This document shows positions 1-7,401 of a stretch of 16,219 bases of DNA, piece after piece. The number at the start of each line of letters is the position of its first letter. Positions within the stretch are counted from its first letter, which is position 1. The DNA comes from Prevotella sp. (GTDB lineage: Bacteria > Bacteroidota > Bacteroidia > Bacteroidales > Bacteroidaceae): NCBI GenBank assembly GCA_016283605.1, contig JAEENF010000059.1, positions 1 to 16,219 on the forward strand. The letters are read 5' to 3'. The notes beneath the pieces were generated by a model that was given only the letters and a program-made list of their open reading frames with translations, had not been told where the DNA came from and made no database searches. Position numbers and translations under genes: made by a program.

Positions 1-2
1 AG

Positions 3-149
3 CACTACCCACACCACTGCGCCGTGATGTTCGGCCATCAGGGTAAGTATCTCTGGGAGGTTCTCAAGTACATGGGTATCCCCGTTGACGAGATCGACTA
101 CAACTTCCCGAAGGGTAACTTCTATCCAACAGAGAATCCTTTCGCATAA
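3..149 (+). CDS. C-terminal end of a probable L-fucose/L-arabinose isomerase-like protein (partial)
   Basis: Only the last 48 codons are in the window; the gene begins upstream. The readable frame runs from base 3 to a TAA stop and gives a tail with HYPHHCAVMFGHQGK, then YLWEVLKYMGIPVDEI, ending in NPFA. A His pair followed by a GH and a leucine-rich helix ending in GI(P/E)V is reminiscent of the C-terminal region of fucose-isomerase-like proteins (COG2407-type sugar isomerases), where late histidines help to hold the metal. This is recognition from a short fragment and not a secure family call. The other two frames of this stretch are broken by stops. The next gene starts 90 bases later, across a double palindrome. 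Confidence 0.4.
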   Translation, partial: HYPHHCAVMFGHQGKYLWEVLKYMGIPVDEIDYNFPKGNFYPTENPFA

Positions 150-162
150 GGTTTTACAACGT

Positions 163-201
163 CTAAACGGTCCGTTTAGTCCCGCTAAACGGGCCGTTTA
201 C
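163..201. repeat. Two tandem 17-bp palindromes that also form one 16-bp hairpin
   Basis: The first palindrome is CTAAACGG-T-CCGTTTAG (163-179, centre 171). The second is CTAAACGG-G-CCGTTTA followed by C in place of G (185-201, centre 193). The centres are 22 bp apart, about two helical turns. The whole block (164-179 against 185-200) also folds as one hairpin of 16 pairs, one of them G-U, around a UCCCG loop. No T-run follows, so it is a poor intrinsic terminator. A double operator or an mRNA 3'-end structure are both possible; neither is proven. Confidence 0.8.
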
Positions 202-239
202 TACTACTAAAAGGATGAATTATTAACTTACAAATTATT

Positions 240-1559
240 ATGCTTATGAATAAAACTTTACGCTATTCGTTTGTAGCCTTGATGGCTATGTTTATGGGAA
301 GCGCCTTTGCACAGAAAGAGGTTGTTGTCGATTTCAACAGCATGTCGGTGGCAACTTCCAGCGGCGAAAGTGATGCTGGCGACATCAATGAAACTTATAA
401 GATTGTGGCAGATGACGATGAGAATGTTGTGATTCTTATTAGTCCAAAGGCAGAAGAAGTTACTAATCCTAATCGTTTCTGGCAGACTAATAGTGGTCCT
501 CAGCTTCGTTGCTATTCTGGTACTATTACGATTCAGGCCAAGTTCGCTATGAAGAGCATTACGTTCGATGCTCCAAGCAAATTTGATGTAACAGCTAATG
601 TAGGTAAACTATCTTCTACAACATGGAGTGGTGAAGCTACAGAGGTTGTATTCGCTGTGAATAAGAACAGCCAGATTAACAAGATAACCATCAGTGGTGA
701 GGCAGCAGGCAATACTTCTGGTGAAGAAGATCATATTGCCAATACGGCAGAAACAGCCTACACCGTTGCCAAGGCTATCGAACTCATCGACGCAGGTAAG
801 GCTTTGTCAGAAGAAGTATATGTCAAGGGTAAGATTTCGAAGTTAGAAAACTATAAGGATGGATCATATACTTATTGGATTTCTGATGATGGCACAACTG
901 AATCAAGCCAGTTTGAATGTTATAAGGGCAAGGGTCTTGATGGTGCAGATTTTACCTCAGCTGATGACATGAAGAAAGGTGCTACTGTCATTGTAAAAGG
1001 AAAATTGAAGAAGTATAATTCTATCTATGAGTTTGATGCTGGAAATGTGCTTGTATCATATGATGCTTCTACAGCCGTAGAGGAAAAGCATATTGCAAAT
1101 ACAGAGGAGACAGCCTATACTGTTGCAGAGGCTATTGCACTTATTGATGCAGGTGAAAGTCTTCAGGATGTGGTTTTCGTAAAGGGAATCGTATCTCAGG
1201 TAGATAAGTTTGATGACAGATATAATTCTATTACCTATTGGATTTCAGATGACGGTACAACCACAAACCAATTCGAGTGCTATAGTGGAAAAGGTATTGG
1301 AGGTGCAAGTTTCGCTTCTATAGATGACGTACAAGTTGGTGCAACAGTCATTGTAAAGGGTAATATGAAGAAGTATAATTCTATTTACGAGTTTGACAAG
1401 AATAATGAACTTGTGAAGTATGATGCCTCAACAGCTGGTATTTCCAATTTGAAGGCAAAGCAGGTTGAGAGTGCTGTCTACAACCTCGCTGGTCAGCGTG
1501 TTGACGCTAATTACAAGGGTGTAGTGATTCAGAATGGTAAGAAGTTTGTGGTGAAGTAA
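240..1559 (+). CDS. Secreted surface protein with two tandem OB-fold-like modules
   Basis: A 439-residue exported protein. Residues 1-24 are a signal peptide (basic start, hydrophobic core, cleavage likely after SAFA). Residues 25-155 form a beta-rich N-terminal domain that I cannot name. Two copies of one ~114-residue module follow (about 165-278 and 284-398). Each has HIANT-ETAYTVA-AI, a V(F/Y)VKG strand, YWISDDGTT, FECY-GKG and ATVIVKG...KKYNSIYEFD. This pattern is that of OB-fold domains common in Bacteroidetes surface proteins. The tail (VYNLAGQRV, then GKKFVVK) resembles the C-terminal domains of Prevotella-type exported proteins, sometimes linked to type IX secretion. Codon 3 (base 246, ATGAATAAA) is an equally plausible start. 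The protein is probably outside the cytoplasm; its ligand is unknown. Confidence 0.8.
   Translation: MLMNKTLRYSFVALMAMFMGSAFAQKEVVVDFNSMSVATSSGESDAGDINETYKIVADDDENVVILISPKAEEVTNPNRFWQTNSGPQLRCYSGTITIQAKFAMKSITFDAPSKFDVTANVGKLSSTTWSGEATEVVFAVNKNSQINKITISGEAAGNTSGEEDHIANTAETAYTVAKAIELIDAGKALSEEVYVKGKISKLENYKDGSYTYWISDDGTTESSQFECYKGKGLDGADFTSADDMKKGATVIVKGKLKKYNSIYEFDAGNVLVSYDASTAVEEKHIANTEETAYTVAEAIALIDAGESLQDVVFVKGIVSQVDKFDDRYNSITYWISDDGTTTNQFECYSGKGIGGASFASIDDVQVGATVIVKGNMKKYNSIYEFDKNNELVKYDASTAGISNLKAKQVESAVYNLAGQRVDANYKGVVIQNGKKFVVK
732..1433 (+). repeat. Tandem duplication of the OB-like module inside the 240-1559 gene
   Basis: Copy 1 covers about 732-1073 and copy 2 about 1089-1433. They remain similar at DNA level in places: AAGAAGTATAATTCTAT occurs in both, followed by TATGAGTTTGA in one and TTACGAGTTTGA in the other, and GTCATTGTAAA also recurs. 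The copies differ enough elsewhere to be old or under separate selection. Confidence 0.8.
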
Positions 1560-1590
1560 TCGCACTTCTCCCCTACTCTATCAGAGAATA

Positions 1591-1637
1591 AAAAAGCTCC
1601 GCCTTGCAATATCGATGTGCAAGGCGGAGTCTTTTTA
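1591..1637. terminator. Bidirectional intrinsic terminator between convergent genes
   Basis: The 12-bp perfect stem is CTCCGCCTTGCA (1597-1608) against TGCAAGGCGGAG (1618-1629), with a 9-nt loop. AAAAAG lies on the left and TCTTTTTA on the right, so a U-run follows the stem on both strands. It sits between the stop of the OB-module protein and the stop of the minus-strand lipoprotein and should serve both. Confidence 0.93.
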
Positions 1638-1647
1638 CCCGTTCTTT

Positions 1648-2277
1648 TTAAAGACTGTAACTTCCTGTAGAGTTTGCTTCAATCCACGCAACATCGTCAA
1701 GCTGAGAGATTATAGAAACCAACTTTAAGACATCATAGGAATTGCTGAGCTTGCAATCGAAAACATACATCCCGCTTTTCTCAAGCAAATCGTAATTCTT
1801 ATTGGGAGTCAGATAATCCTTATATTTCTCAGCAACGGTAGCGATATCCTTGCTGTCTTTCATCTTGATAGAGATTTGTGGCAGGATAAAAATAGGATTA
1901 GTAAATTCTGAGGTTTGATAGCTGTTGGAGACATAGAAATATTGCGGACCCTCGAAGTACATCTTTGTTGAAACAAGATAAGCACCGTCTCCTATCTCAT
2001 GAATCTCTGTCACGTAAGCATTGCTGAATTTCATCATTGTCTTCAGCGCCTTTACGCCTTCCTCGCTCGTAGGTTTGACATAAAGTACAAACGGTGATGT
2101 GGTGTTAGGGATGAATTGTCCTTGCGTCACATCGGCATAGGGATATTCTTTGAAGGCGACGACATCAACAATTTCTGTGATGGATTCACTTTTTGACGGC
2201 GCATCGCAACTCGTTGCAGCGAGTCCTATCGATAGCAGCGAGGCGAGAATCATGAATCGGCTTACGTTCTTTTTCAT
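1648..2277 (-). CDS. Small lipoprotein resembling a subtilase prodomain
   Basis: A 209-residue predicted lipoprotein. The start at 2277 gives MKKNVSRF, a hydrophobic core and a lipobox ending ATSC, with the lipidated Cys at residue 24. The frame is open further upstream (to 2481), but that stretch overlaps mutS and lies beyond the likely promoter, so it is not coding. The mature part has no domain I can name with certainty. Its last ~60 residues (VAEKYKDYL..., then a strand, then VSIISQLDDVAWIEAN) resemble the propeptide-like region before the catalytic domain in Bacteroidetes S8 serine proteases, where such a unit ends in FAEP(D/N). No protease domain follows; the gene ends right after this unit. 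It could be a free-standing inhibitor or chaperone-like module, but this is inference. Confidence 0.8.
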   Translation of the reverse strand: MKKNVSRFMILASLLSIGLAATSCDAPSKSESITEIVDVVAFKEYPYADVTQGQFIPNTTSPFVLYVKPTSEEGVKALKTMMKFSNAYVTEIHEIGDGAYLVSTKMYFEGPQYFYVSNSYQTSEFTNPIFILPQISIKMKDSKDIATVAEKYKDYLTPNKNYDLLEKSGMYVFDCKLSNSYDVLKLVSIISQLDDVAWIEANSTGSYSL

Positions 2278-2310
2278 GTCTTTGGCAGTTTGGTTCTTTA
2301 CTTGATAATA

Positions 2311-2318
2311 CAAAGGTA
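2311..2318 (-). promoter_or_regulatory. -7 promoter element for the lipoprotein gene
   Basis: On the minus strand this reads TACCTTTG, a perfect match to the Bacteroidetes -7 consensus TAnnTTTG, about 33 bases upstream of the ATG at 2277. I see no clear TTTG at the -33 spacing. Confidence 0.6.
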
Positions 2319-2400
2319 GTACAAATCTTGTATGAAACGCGAAAGCTTTATGTTTTATTAACAAGCAAATCGCGTAAAAGCGGAAAAACGGCGTAATCAT

Positions 2401-2431
2401 TTTGTCAGTTCGGAAAATCTTTGTAACTTTG
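2401..2431 (+). promoter_or_regulatory. mutS promoter
   Basis: TTTG (2401-2404) and TAACTTTG (2424-2431) are separated by 19 bp and match the Bacteroidetes -33/-7 consensus. The -7 element lies 24 bases before the ATG at 2456. Its position argues against the in-frame TTG at 2402 as the start of mutS. Confidence 0.75.
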
Positions 2432-2455
2432 TCGCTCAAATCAACAGACAGAAAG

Positions 2456-5074
2456 ATGGCAAAGAAAGACGGTGAACTCACCCCGATGATGAAACAGTTC
2501 TTCGACTTGAAGGCGAAGCACCCTGATGCAGTATTGCTGTTCAGGTGTGGCGACTTCTATGAGACGTATTGCGAGGATGCCGTAACAGCCGCGAAGATTC
2601 TGGGTATCACACTCACCCATCGTAACAACGGCTATAACAAGGGCGACGAGATGGCGGGTTTCCCTCATCACGCCCTCGACACCTATCTGCCCAAACTGGT
2701 GCGTGCAGGCAAGCGTGTGGCCATCTGCGATCAGTTGGAAGACCCCAAGCTCACGAAGAAACTGGTGAAGCGAGGCATCACGGAGTTGGTGACGCCAGGT
2801 GTGGCTCTGAGCGACAATGTGCTGAACTATAAGGAGAACAACTTCCTGGCCGCTGTGCATTTCGGCAAGATAGCTTGTGGTGTCGCCTTTCTCGATATCT
2901 CCACAGGTGAATTTCTGACGGGCGAGGGCACTTACGACTATGTGGAAAAGCTACTGGCGAACTTCTCACCCAAAGAGGTGCTTTTCGACAGAACGCGCAA
3001 GCATGATTTCGAGCGTTACTTTGGCAATAAGTTCTTCACCTTCGAGCTCGATGACTGGGTGTTTACAGACCAGACAGCTCGTCAGAAACTGCTGAAGCAC
3101 TTCCACGTGAAGAACCTCAAGGGCTTTGGTATCGATCATCTTCAGAACGGTGTCATCGCCTCTGGAGCTATCCTGCAATACCTCGAACAGACGCAGCACA
3201 CGCAGATAGGGCATATCACGTCTATCTCGCGTATCGAAGAAGAGAAATTCGTGCGTCTGGATAAGTTTACGATTCGCAGTCTGGAACTCATTCAGCCGAT
3301 GCAGGATGACGGCAAATCACTCTTGGATGTCATCGACAAGACGGTGAGTCCGATGGGTGGTCGATTGCTGCGTCGCTGGCTGGTGTTCCCACTGAAGGAC
3401 GAGAAGCCCATCAACGAACGTCTCGACGTAGTGGAGTACTATTATCGTGAGCCTGATTTCCGTCAGTGTATCGATGAACAGATACATCGTATCGGCGACT
3501 TGGAACGTATCATCTCGAAGGTAGCCGTAGGCCGCGTGTCGCCTCGTGAGGTAGTGCAGCTAAAGACGGCGCTGCAGGCTATTCAGCCCATCAAGACGGC
3601 TTGTCAATATGCCGATAATGAGGCGCTGAAACGGGTAGGGGAGCAGTTGAATCTCTGCGAGAGTCTGCGCGACAGGATTGAAAGGGAGATACAGAATGAT
3701 CCGCCACAATTGGTAGCTAAAGGAGGCGTGATTCGTAATGGCGTGAGTGCAGAACTCGACGAGTTAAGAAGCATCGCCTATAGCGGCAAGGACTATCTGT
3801 TGAAGATACAGGAAAGAGAGGCCGCAGAGACAGGTATCCAGAGCCTGAAGATAGGCTATAACAATGTCTTTGGCTATTATCTCGAAGTGCGCAATACCTA
3901 TAAGGATCTGGTGCCTCAGGAGTGGGTACGCAAGCAGACGCTGGCTCAGGCAGAACGATATATCACGCAGGAACTGAAGGAGTACGAAGAGAAGATTCTG
4001 GGTGCTGAGGATAAGATTCTCTCCCTTGAAGCCAAACTCTTTAACGACTTGGTTCTTGGCATGCAGGAGTTTATTCCGCAGATACAGATTAATGCGAACA
4101 TCATCGCCCGTCTCGACTGTCTGCTGAGCTTTGCGAAGGTTGCTGAGGAGAACAAGTATATCCGTCCTGTAATTGACTCGACGGAAGTCATCGATATCAA
4201 GCAGGGCCGTCATCCTGTGATTGAGACAGAACTGCCCTTAGGTGAGCGATATGTGCCTAATGATATCCTTCTGGATAACGACCGTCAGCAGATCATCATC
4301 ATTACTGGTCCGAATATGGCTGGTAAATCGGCGCTGTTGCGTCAGACGGCACTGATAGTACTACTGGCGCAGATTGGTTGTTTTGTGCCCGCAGAAGCCG
4401 CGAGAATCGGTCTGGTGGACAAGATATTCACAAGGGTAGGGGCTTCAGATAACATTTCGCTTGGAGAATCTACCTTTATGGTGGAGATGACGGAGGCCTC
4501 AAACATCCTTAATAATGTGTCTTCGCGCTCGCTGGTGCTCTTCGATGAATTAGGACGAGGAACCAGTACCTATGATGGCATTTCCATCGCCTGGGCTATC
4601 GTAGAATACCTTCATGAGAACGCCAAAGGACACCCTCGTACGCTCTTTGCGACGCACTATCACGAACTCAACGAGATGGAGAAGAATTTCTCGCGCATCA
4701 AGAACTATAATGTCTCAGTAAAAGAGGTCGATGGTAAGGTGATCTTCTTGCGAAAACTCGAAAAGGGTGGGAGTGAGCACAGTTTTGGTATCCACGTGGC
4801 AGAGATTGCGGGTATGCCTCGCAGCATCGTGAAGCGCGCTAACGTGATTCTGAAGCAGCTGGAAGCCGAGAATGCCTCTGTAGGCAGCGTAGGCAAGCCC
4901 ACAGCAGAGATCGCCGCCTCTCGCGAAGGTATGCAGCTCTCCTTCTTCCAACTCGACGATCCTGTACTTTGTCAGGTTCGCGACGAAATCCTTGGCCTCG
5001 ACGTGAACAATCTCACGCCCCTCGAAGCCCTCAACAAGCTTAACGACATCAAGAAGATCGTTAGCGGAAAATAA
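2456..5074 (+). CDS. mutS: DNA mismatch repair protein MutS
   Basis: An 872-residue protein with full MutS architecture. The N-terminal mismatch-reading motif GDFYE supplies the stacking Phe34 and Glu36. Connector, lever and clamp domains follow. The C-terminal ABC-type ATPase has Walker A GPNMAGKS (618-625), a signature region near GESTFMVEMTE, Walker B LVLFDE (693-698) and the ATHYHEL switch region. It recognises mispairs and loops and recruits MutL. QLSFF at 827-831 is a canonical sliding-clamp-binding pentapeptide in the C-terminal tail. The start at ATG 2456 (MAKKDGELTPMM) is chosen because the promoter lies between it and the longer in-frame TTG start. The gene appears monocistronic: the next gene downstream is on the other strand. 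Confidence 0.98.
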   Translation: MAKKDGELTPMMKQFFDLKAKHPDAVLLFRCGDFYETYCEDAVTAAKILGITLTHRNNGYNKGDEMAGFPHHALDTYLPKLVRAGKRVAICDQLEDPKLTKKLVKRGITELVTPGVALSDNVLNYKENNFLAAVHFGKIACGVAFLDISTGEFLTGEGTYDYVEKLLANFSPKEVLFDRTRKHDFERYFGNKFFTFELDDWVFTDQTARQKLLKHFHVKNLKGFGIDHLQNGVIASGAILQYLEQTQHTQIGHITSISRIEEEKFVRLDKFTIRSLELIQPMQDDGKSLLDVIDKTVSPMGGRLLRRWLVFPLKDEKPINERLDVVEYYYREPDFRQCIDEQIHRIGDLERIISKVAVGRVSPREVVQLKTALQAIQPIKTACQYADNEALKRVGEQLNLCESLRDRIEREIQNDPPQLVAKGGVIRNGVSAELDELRSIAYSGKDYLLKIQEREAAETGIQSLKIGYNNVFGYYLEVRNTYKDLVPQEWVRKQTLAQAERYITQELKEYEEKILGAEDKILSLEAKLFNDLVLGMQEFIPQIQINANIIARLDCLLSFAKVAEENKYIRPVIDSTEVIDIKQGRHPVIETELPLGERYVPNDILLDNDRQQIIIITGPNMAGKSALLRQTALIVLLAQIGCFVPAEAARIGLVDKIFTRVGASDNISLGESTFMVEMTEASNILNNVSSRSLVLFDELGRGTSTYDGISIAWAIVEYLHENAKGHPRTLFATHYHELNEMEKNFSRIKNYNVSVKEVDGKVIFLRKLEKGGSEHSFGIHVAEIAGMPRSIVKRANVILKQLEAENASVGSVGKPTAEIAASREGMQLSFFQLDDPVLCQVRDEILGLDVNNLTPLEALNKLNDIKKIVSGK

Positions 5075-5138
5075 CGGAAGTCCCTGCTAAAAGGTAGAAA
5101 GTGCCGTCCTCAAAGGTTGTGAGGTACGGATTAAAGTT

Positions 5139-5178
5139 AAAACCACGTCATTGTCTGTTAAAACAGTGACGTGGTTTA
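5139..5178. terminator. Bidirectional terminator between mutS and lgt
   Basis: The stem is AAACCACGTCA (5140-5150) paired with TGACGTGGTTT (5167-5177), with an inner CTGT/ACAG extension. Reading rightward, ATTAAAA follows. Reading leftward, TTTTAACTTTAAT follows, which is the better U-run, so it fits the end of lgt at least as well as the end of mutS. A weaker hairpin, CATTGT/ACAATG (5191-5216), precedes TTATATCTTTTTTG on the plus strand and could serve mutS. Confidence 0.75.
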
Positions 5179-5249
5179 TTAAAACAAAGGCATTGTTTGA
5201 TAAATCTGCGACAATGTTATATCTTTTTTGTAACCCCGTTCTGGTATTT

Positions 5250-6086
5250 CTACGAATTTACGGCTTTCTTGGCCTTAATCATGCAATAGACACCAATGAT
5301 GATGAACGGAATCGACAGAATCTGGCCCATGTCGATGGGGAGAGAGGCCTCGAAGGCTTCCTGGATCTCCTTGGTGTACTCTATGAAGAAGCGGAAGGTG
5401 AAGATATACGTCAGGCAGAAGCCGAAATACCAGCCGGTGCCGATTTTCTCAGGCATCTTCTTATGGAGCGCCCACATGATAAAAAAGAGTAGGGCATAGG
5501 CGATGGCTTCGTAGAGCTGTCCTGGATGACGAGGAACAGCATCGACCTTCTCAAAGATAAAGGCCCAGGGGACGTCTGTGATCTTGCCGATAATCTCGCT
5601 GTTCATGAGGTTGCCAAGACGGATGAAACAAGCCGTCGTTCCTGTGGCGATAGCGATGTTATCGAGAACGGTCCAGATGCTGAGTTTCGTCTTGCGGACA
5701 TAAAGCCAGAGGGCAATCATCAGACCTAAGGTTCCTCCGTGCGAAGCAAGGCCGGCATAGCCTGTAAGTTTCCAGCCACCGTCGGCCATAAAGTGTATAG
5801 GCAGGAACATCTCCACGATACCCTTCCACGAAGTCAGGAAATCACCAGGCTGATAGAAGATACAATGGCCCAGACGGGCACCAATCAGGATGCCGAAGAA
5901 ACAGTAGATAAAGAGCGGATCGAAGAGTTCGTCCTTGATCTTCTGCTCTTTATAGAGTCGCTTCACCACGAGATAGGCGAGTGCCAGTCCGATGATCCAC
6001 ATCAACCCATACCAGCGCACCGTCATAGGGCCTAAATGAAAGGCCTCAAGGTCTGGATTCCAGAGGACGTATAACAGTTCTTTCAT
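5250..6086 (-). CDS. lgt: Phosphatidylglycerol-prolipoprotein diacylglyceryl transferase
   Basis: A 278-residue integral membrane enzyme that transfers diacylglycerol from phosphatidylglycerol to the lipobox cysteine of prolipoproteins, the first step of lipoprotein maturation. It has about seven hydrophobic segments. Visible family landmarks are an N-terminal VRWYGLMW, HGG with His116, the Lgt signature IRLGNLMNSEIIG (155-167, including Arg156 and Glu164), HPGQLYEA (187-194) and RFFIEYTK with Arg232. All expected key residues are present and the length is normal. It lies 105 bases downstream of ychF on the same strand; that gap holds an inverted repeat array, so co-transcription is possible but not certain. 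Its substrates would include the two lipoproteins encoded nearby. Confidence 0.97.
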   Translation of the reverse strand: MKELLYVLWNPDLEAFHLGPMTVRWYGLMWIIGLALAYLVVKRLYKEQKIKDELFDPLFIYCFFGILIGARLGHCIFYQPGDFLTSWKGIVEMFLPIHFMADGGWKLTGYAGLASHGGTLGLMIALWLYVRKTKLSIWTVLDNIAIATGTTACFIRLGNLMNSEIIGKITDVPWAFIFEKVDAVPRHPGQLYEAIAYALLFFIMWALHKKMPEKIGTGWYFGFCLTYIFTFRFFIEYTKEIQEAFEASLPIDMGQILSIPFIIIGVYCMIKAKKAVNS

Positions 6087-6103
6087 ACTACAATTTTATA
6101 TTT

Positions 6104-6182
6104 ACGACAACTTGGACAACTAAGACAACATTTTTCTTATTATATTGTACCCGATAGTTGTTTTTGTTGTCTAAGTTGTCGT
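6104..6182. repeat. Inverted array of 9-nt repeats between ychF and lgt
   Basis: The left side has three tandem units: GACAACTTG (6106-6114), GACAACTAA (6115-6123) and GACAACATT (6124-6132). The right side (6165-6182) is TGTTGTCTAAGTTGTCGT. On the minus strand it reads ACGACAACTTAGACAACA, matching 6104-6121 at 16 of 18 positions. A further degenerate unit, GATAGTTGTTTTT, lies at 6153-6165. The RNA could form a long stem with alternative registers. The function is unknown. Confidence 0.8.
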
Positions 6183-6191
6183 TATTATTTA

Positions 6192-7292
6192 TTACACGTT
6201 GAATCTAAAGTGCATGATATCACCGTCCTGAACGATGTAGTCCTTACCCTCGACGGCAAGTTTTCCTGCTTCGCGGACAGCTGCCTCAGAGCCATACTGG
6301 ATATAGTCGTCATACTTGATGACTTCTGCACGGATAAAGCCCTTTTCGAAGTCGGTGTGGATGACACCAGCACACTGAGGCGCCTTCCAGCCTTTCTTAT
6401 ACGTCCAGGCCTTTACCTCCATCTCACCAGCGGTGATGAATGTCTCGAGGTTCAGCAGGGCGTAAGCTTTCTTAATCAGGCGATTCACACCACTCTCTTC
6501 GAGGCCTAATTCCTCCAGGAACATCTGCTTATCTTCGTAACTTTCGAGCTCTGCGATATCCTCTTCTGTCTTGGCAGCGATAATCATTGTCTCAGCGCCT
6601 TCTTCCTTGGCTAAGGCCTCTACTTTTTTGGTGAAATCGTTACCGTCTTTGGCATCGGTCTCTCCCACGTTGCAGACGTAAAGTACGGGCTTTGAAGTCA
6701 GCAGGAAAAGATTATGGGCACAGTCCTGCTCGTCTTTGCTCTCGAACTCCACGATACGGGCGTTCTTACCCTGCTCCAGTACCTCTTTATAGGCCTTCAG
6801 AACCGTTACTTCTATCTTTGCATCCTTATTGCCTGCAGCTGCGGCTTTCTCCGTCTTGGCCAGACGACTCTCGATGGTCTCGAGGTCCTTCAGCTGAAGC
6901 TCTGTATCGATGATTTCCTTATCGCGGATGGGGTCGATCGTACCATCTACGTGGGTGATATTCTCATCCTCGAAACAGCGCAACACATGAATGATCGCAT
7001 CCGTCTCACGGATATTTCCCAAAAACTTATTACCAAGTCCTTCACCCTTAGAAGCGCCTTTCACAAGGCCTGCGATATCTACAATCTCACAGGTAGCAGG
7101 TACGATACGTCCTGGATGAACGAGTTCGGCGAGTTTCGTCAGTCTTTCATCAGGAACGGTGATGACGCCCACATTAGGTTCGATTGTACAAAAAGGGAAG
7201 TTTGCTGCCTGAGCTTTCGCACTCGACAGACAATTAAATAAGGTAGACTTGCCCACATTCGGCAGTCCTACAATACCACATTTTAATGCCAT
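6192..7292 (-). CDS. ychF: Redox-regulated ATPase YchF (Obg-family)
   Basis: A 366-residue P-loop protein of the TRAFAC Obg family; E. coli YchF is 363 residues. G1 is GLPNVGKST (9-17) and G3 is DIAGLVKGA (72-80). The G4 position reads NVGE (208-211) in place of NKxD, the family hallmark that favours ATP over GTP. A helical coiled-coil stretch follows G3, and the C-terminal ~85 residues form the TGS domain, ending QDGDIMHFRFNV. YchF binds ribosomes and is involved in stress and redox responses in other bacteria. The start is the ATG at 7292 (MALKCGIVGLPN), which is the normal N-terminus. The gene is divergent from the GIN lipoprotein gene across a 151-bp gap with promoter elements facing both ways. 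Confidence 0.97.
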   Translation of the reverse strand: MALKCGIVGLPNVGKSTLFNCLSSAKAQAANFPFCTIEPNVGVITVPDERLTKLAELVHPGRIVPATCEIVDIAGLVKGASKGEGLGNKFLGNIRETDAIIHVLRCFEDENITHVDGTIDPIRDKEIIDTELQLKDLETIESRLAKTEKAAAAGNKDAKIEVTVLKAYKEVLEQGKNARIVEFESKDEQDCAHNLFLLTSKPVLYVCNVGETDAKDGNDFTKKVEALAKEEGAETMIIAAKTEEDIAELESYEDKQMFLEELGLEESGVNRLIKKAYALLNLETFITAGEMEVKAWTYKKGWKAPQCAGVIHTDFEKGFIRAEVIKYDDYIQYGSEAAVREAGKLAVEGKDYIVQDGDIMHFRFNV

Positions 7293-7322
7293 TTTCTTCT
7301 ATAAACGTTTATATTTCGGGTG

Positions 7323-7330
7323 CAAAGGTA
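7323..7330 (-). promoter_or_regulatory. -7 promoter element for ychF
   Basis: The minus strand reads TACCTTTG, a perfect TAnnTTTG match about 30 bases before the ychF ATG. A clear -33 TTTG is not visible; that position falls in the GTGAATA repeat tract. Confidence 0.6.
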
Positions 7331-7339
7331 CGAAAAAAA

Positions 7340-7367
7340 GTGAATAGTGAAAAGTGAATAGTGAATA
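7340..7367. repeat. Heptanucleotide repeat tract GTGAATA x4
   Basis: Four consecutive 7-mers, GTGAATA, GTGAAAA, GTGAATA, GTGAATA, are followed by ATTATTT. The tract lies between the divergent promoters of ychF and the GIN lipoprotein gene. Confidence 0.85.
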
Positions 7368-7375
7368 ATTATTTC

Positions 7376-7401
7376 TATCTTTGCAACTTTTTGTATCTTT
7401 G
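7376..7401 (+). promoter_or_regulatory. Two tandem -7 promoter elements for the GIN lipoprotein/PgeF pair
   Basis: TATCTTTG occurs at 7376-7383 and again at 7394-7401, each a perfect -7 match and each followed by CA. The second is 42 bases before the ATG at 7444. Clear -33 elements are not evident for either. Confidence 0.6.

Noticed and set aside
2402..2455. TTG start for mutS at 2402
   Set aside because: The -7 promoter element (2424-2431) lies inside the added stretch, and family N-termini match the ATG at 2456.
2278..2481. Upstream extension of the minus-strand lipoprotein to an ATG at 2481
   Set aside because: It would overlap the start of mutS, run through both divergent promoters and bury the signal peptide and lipobox in the interior.
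6104..6182. Insertion-sequence remnant
   Set aside because: There is no transposase fragment and no target-site duplication; the structure is a short-period repeat array rather than terminal inverted repeats.
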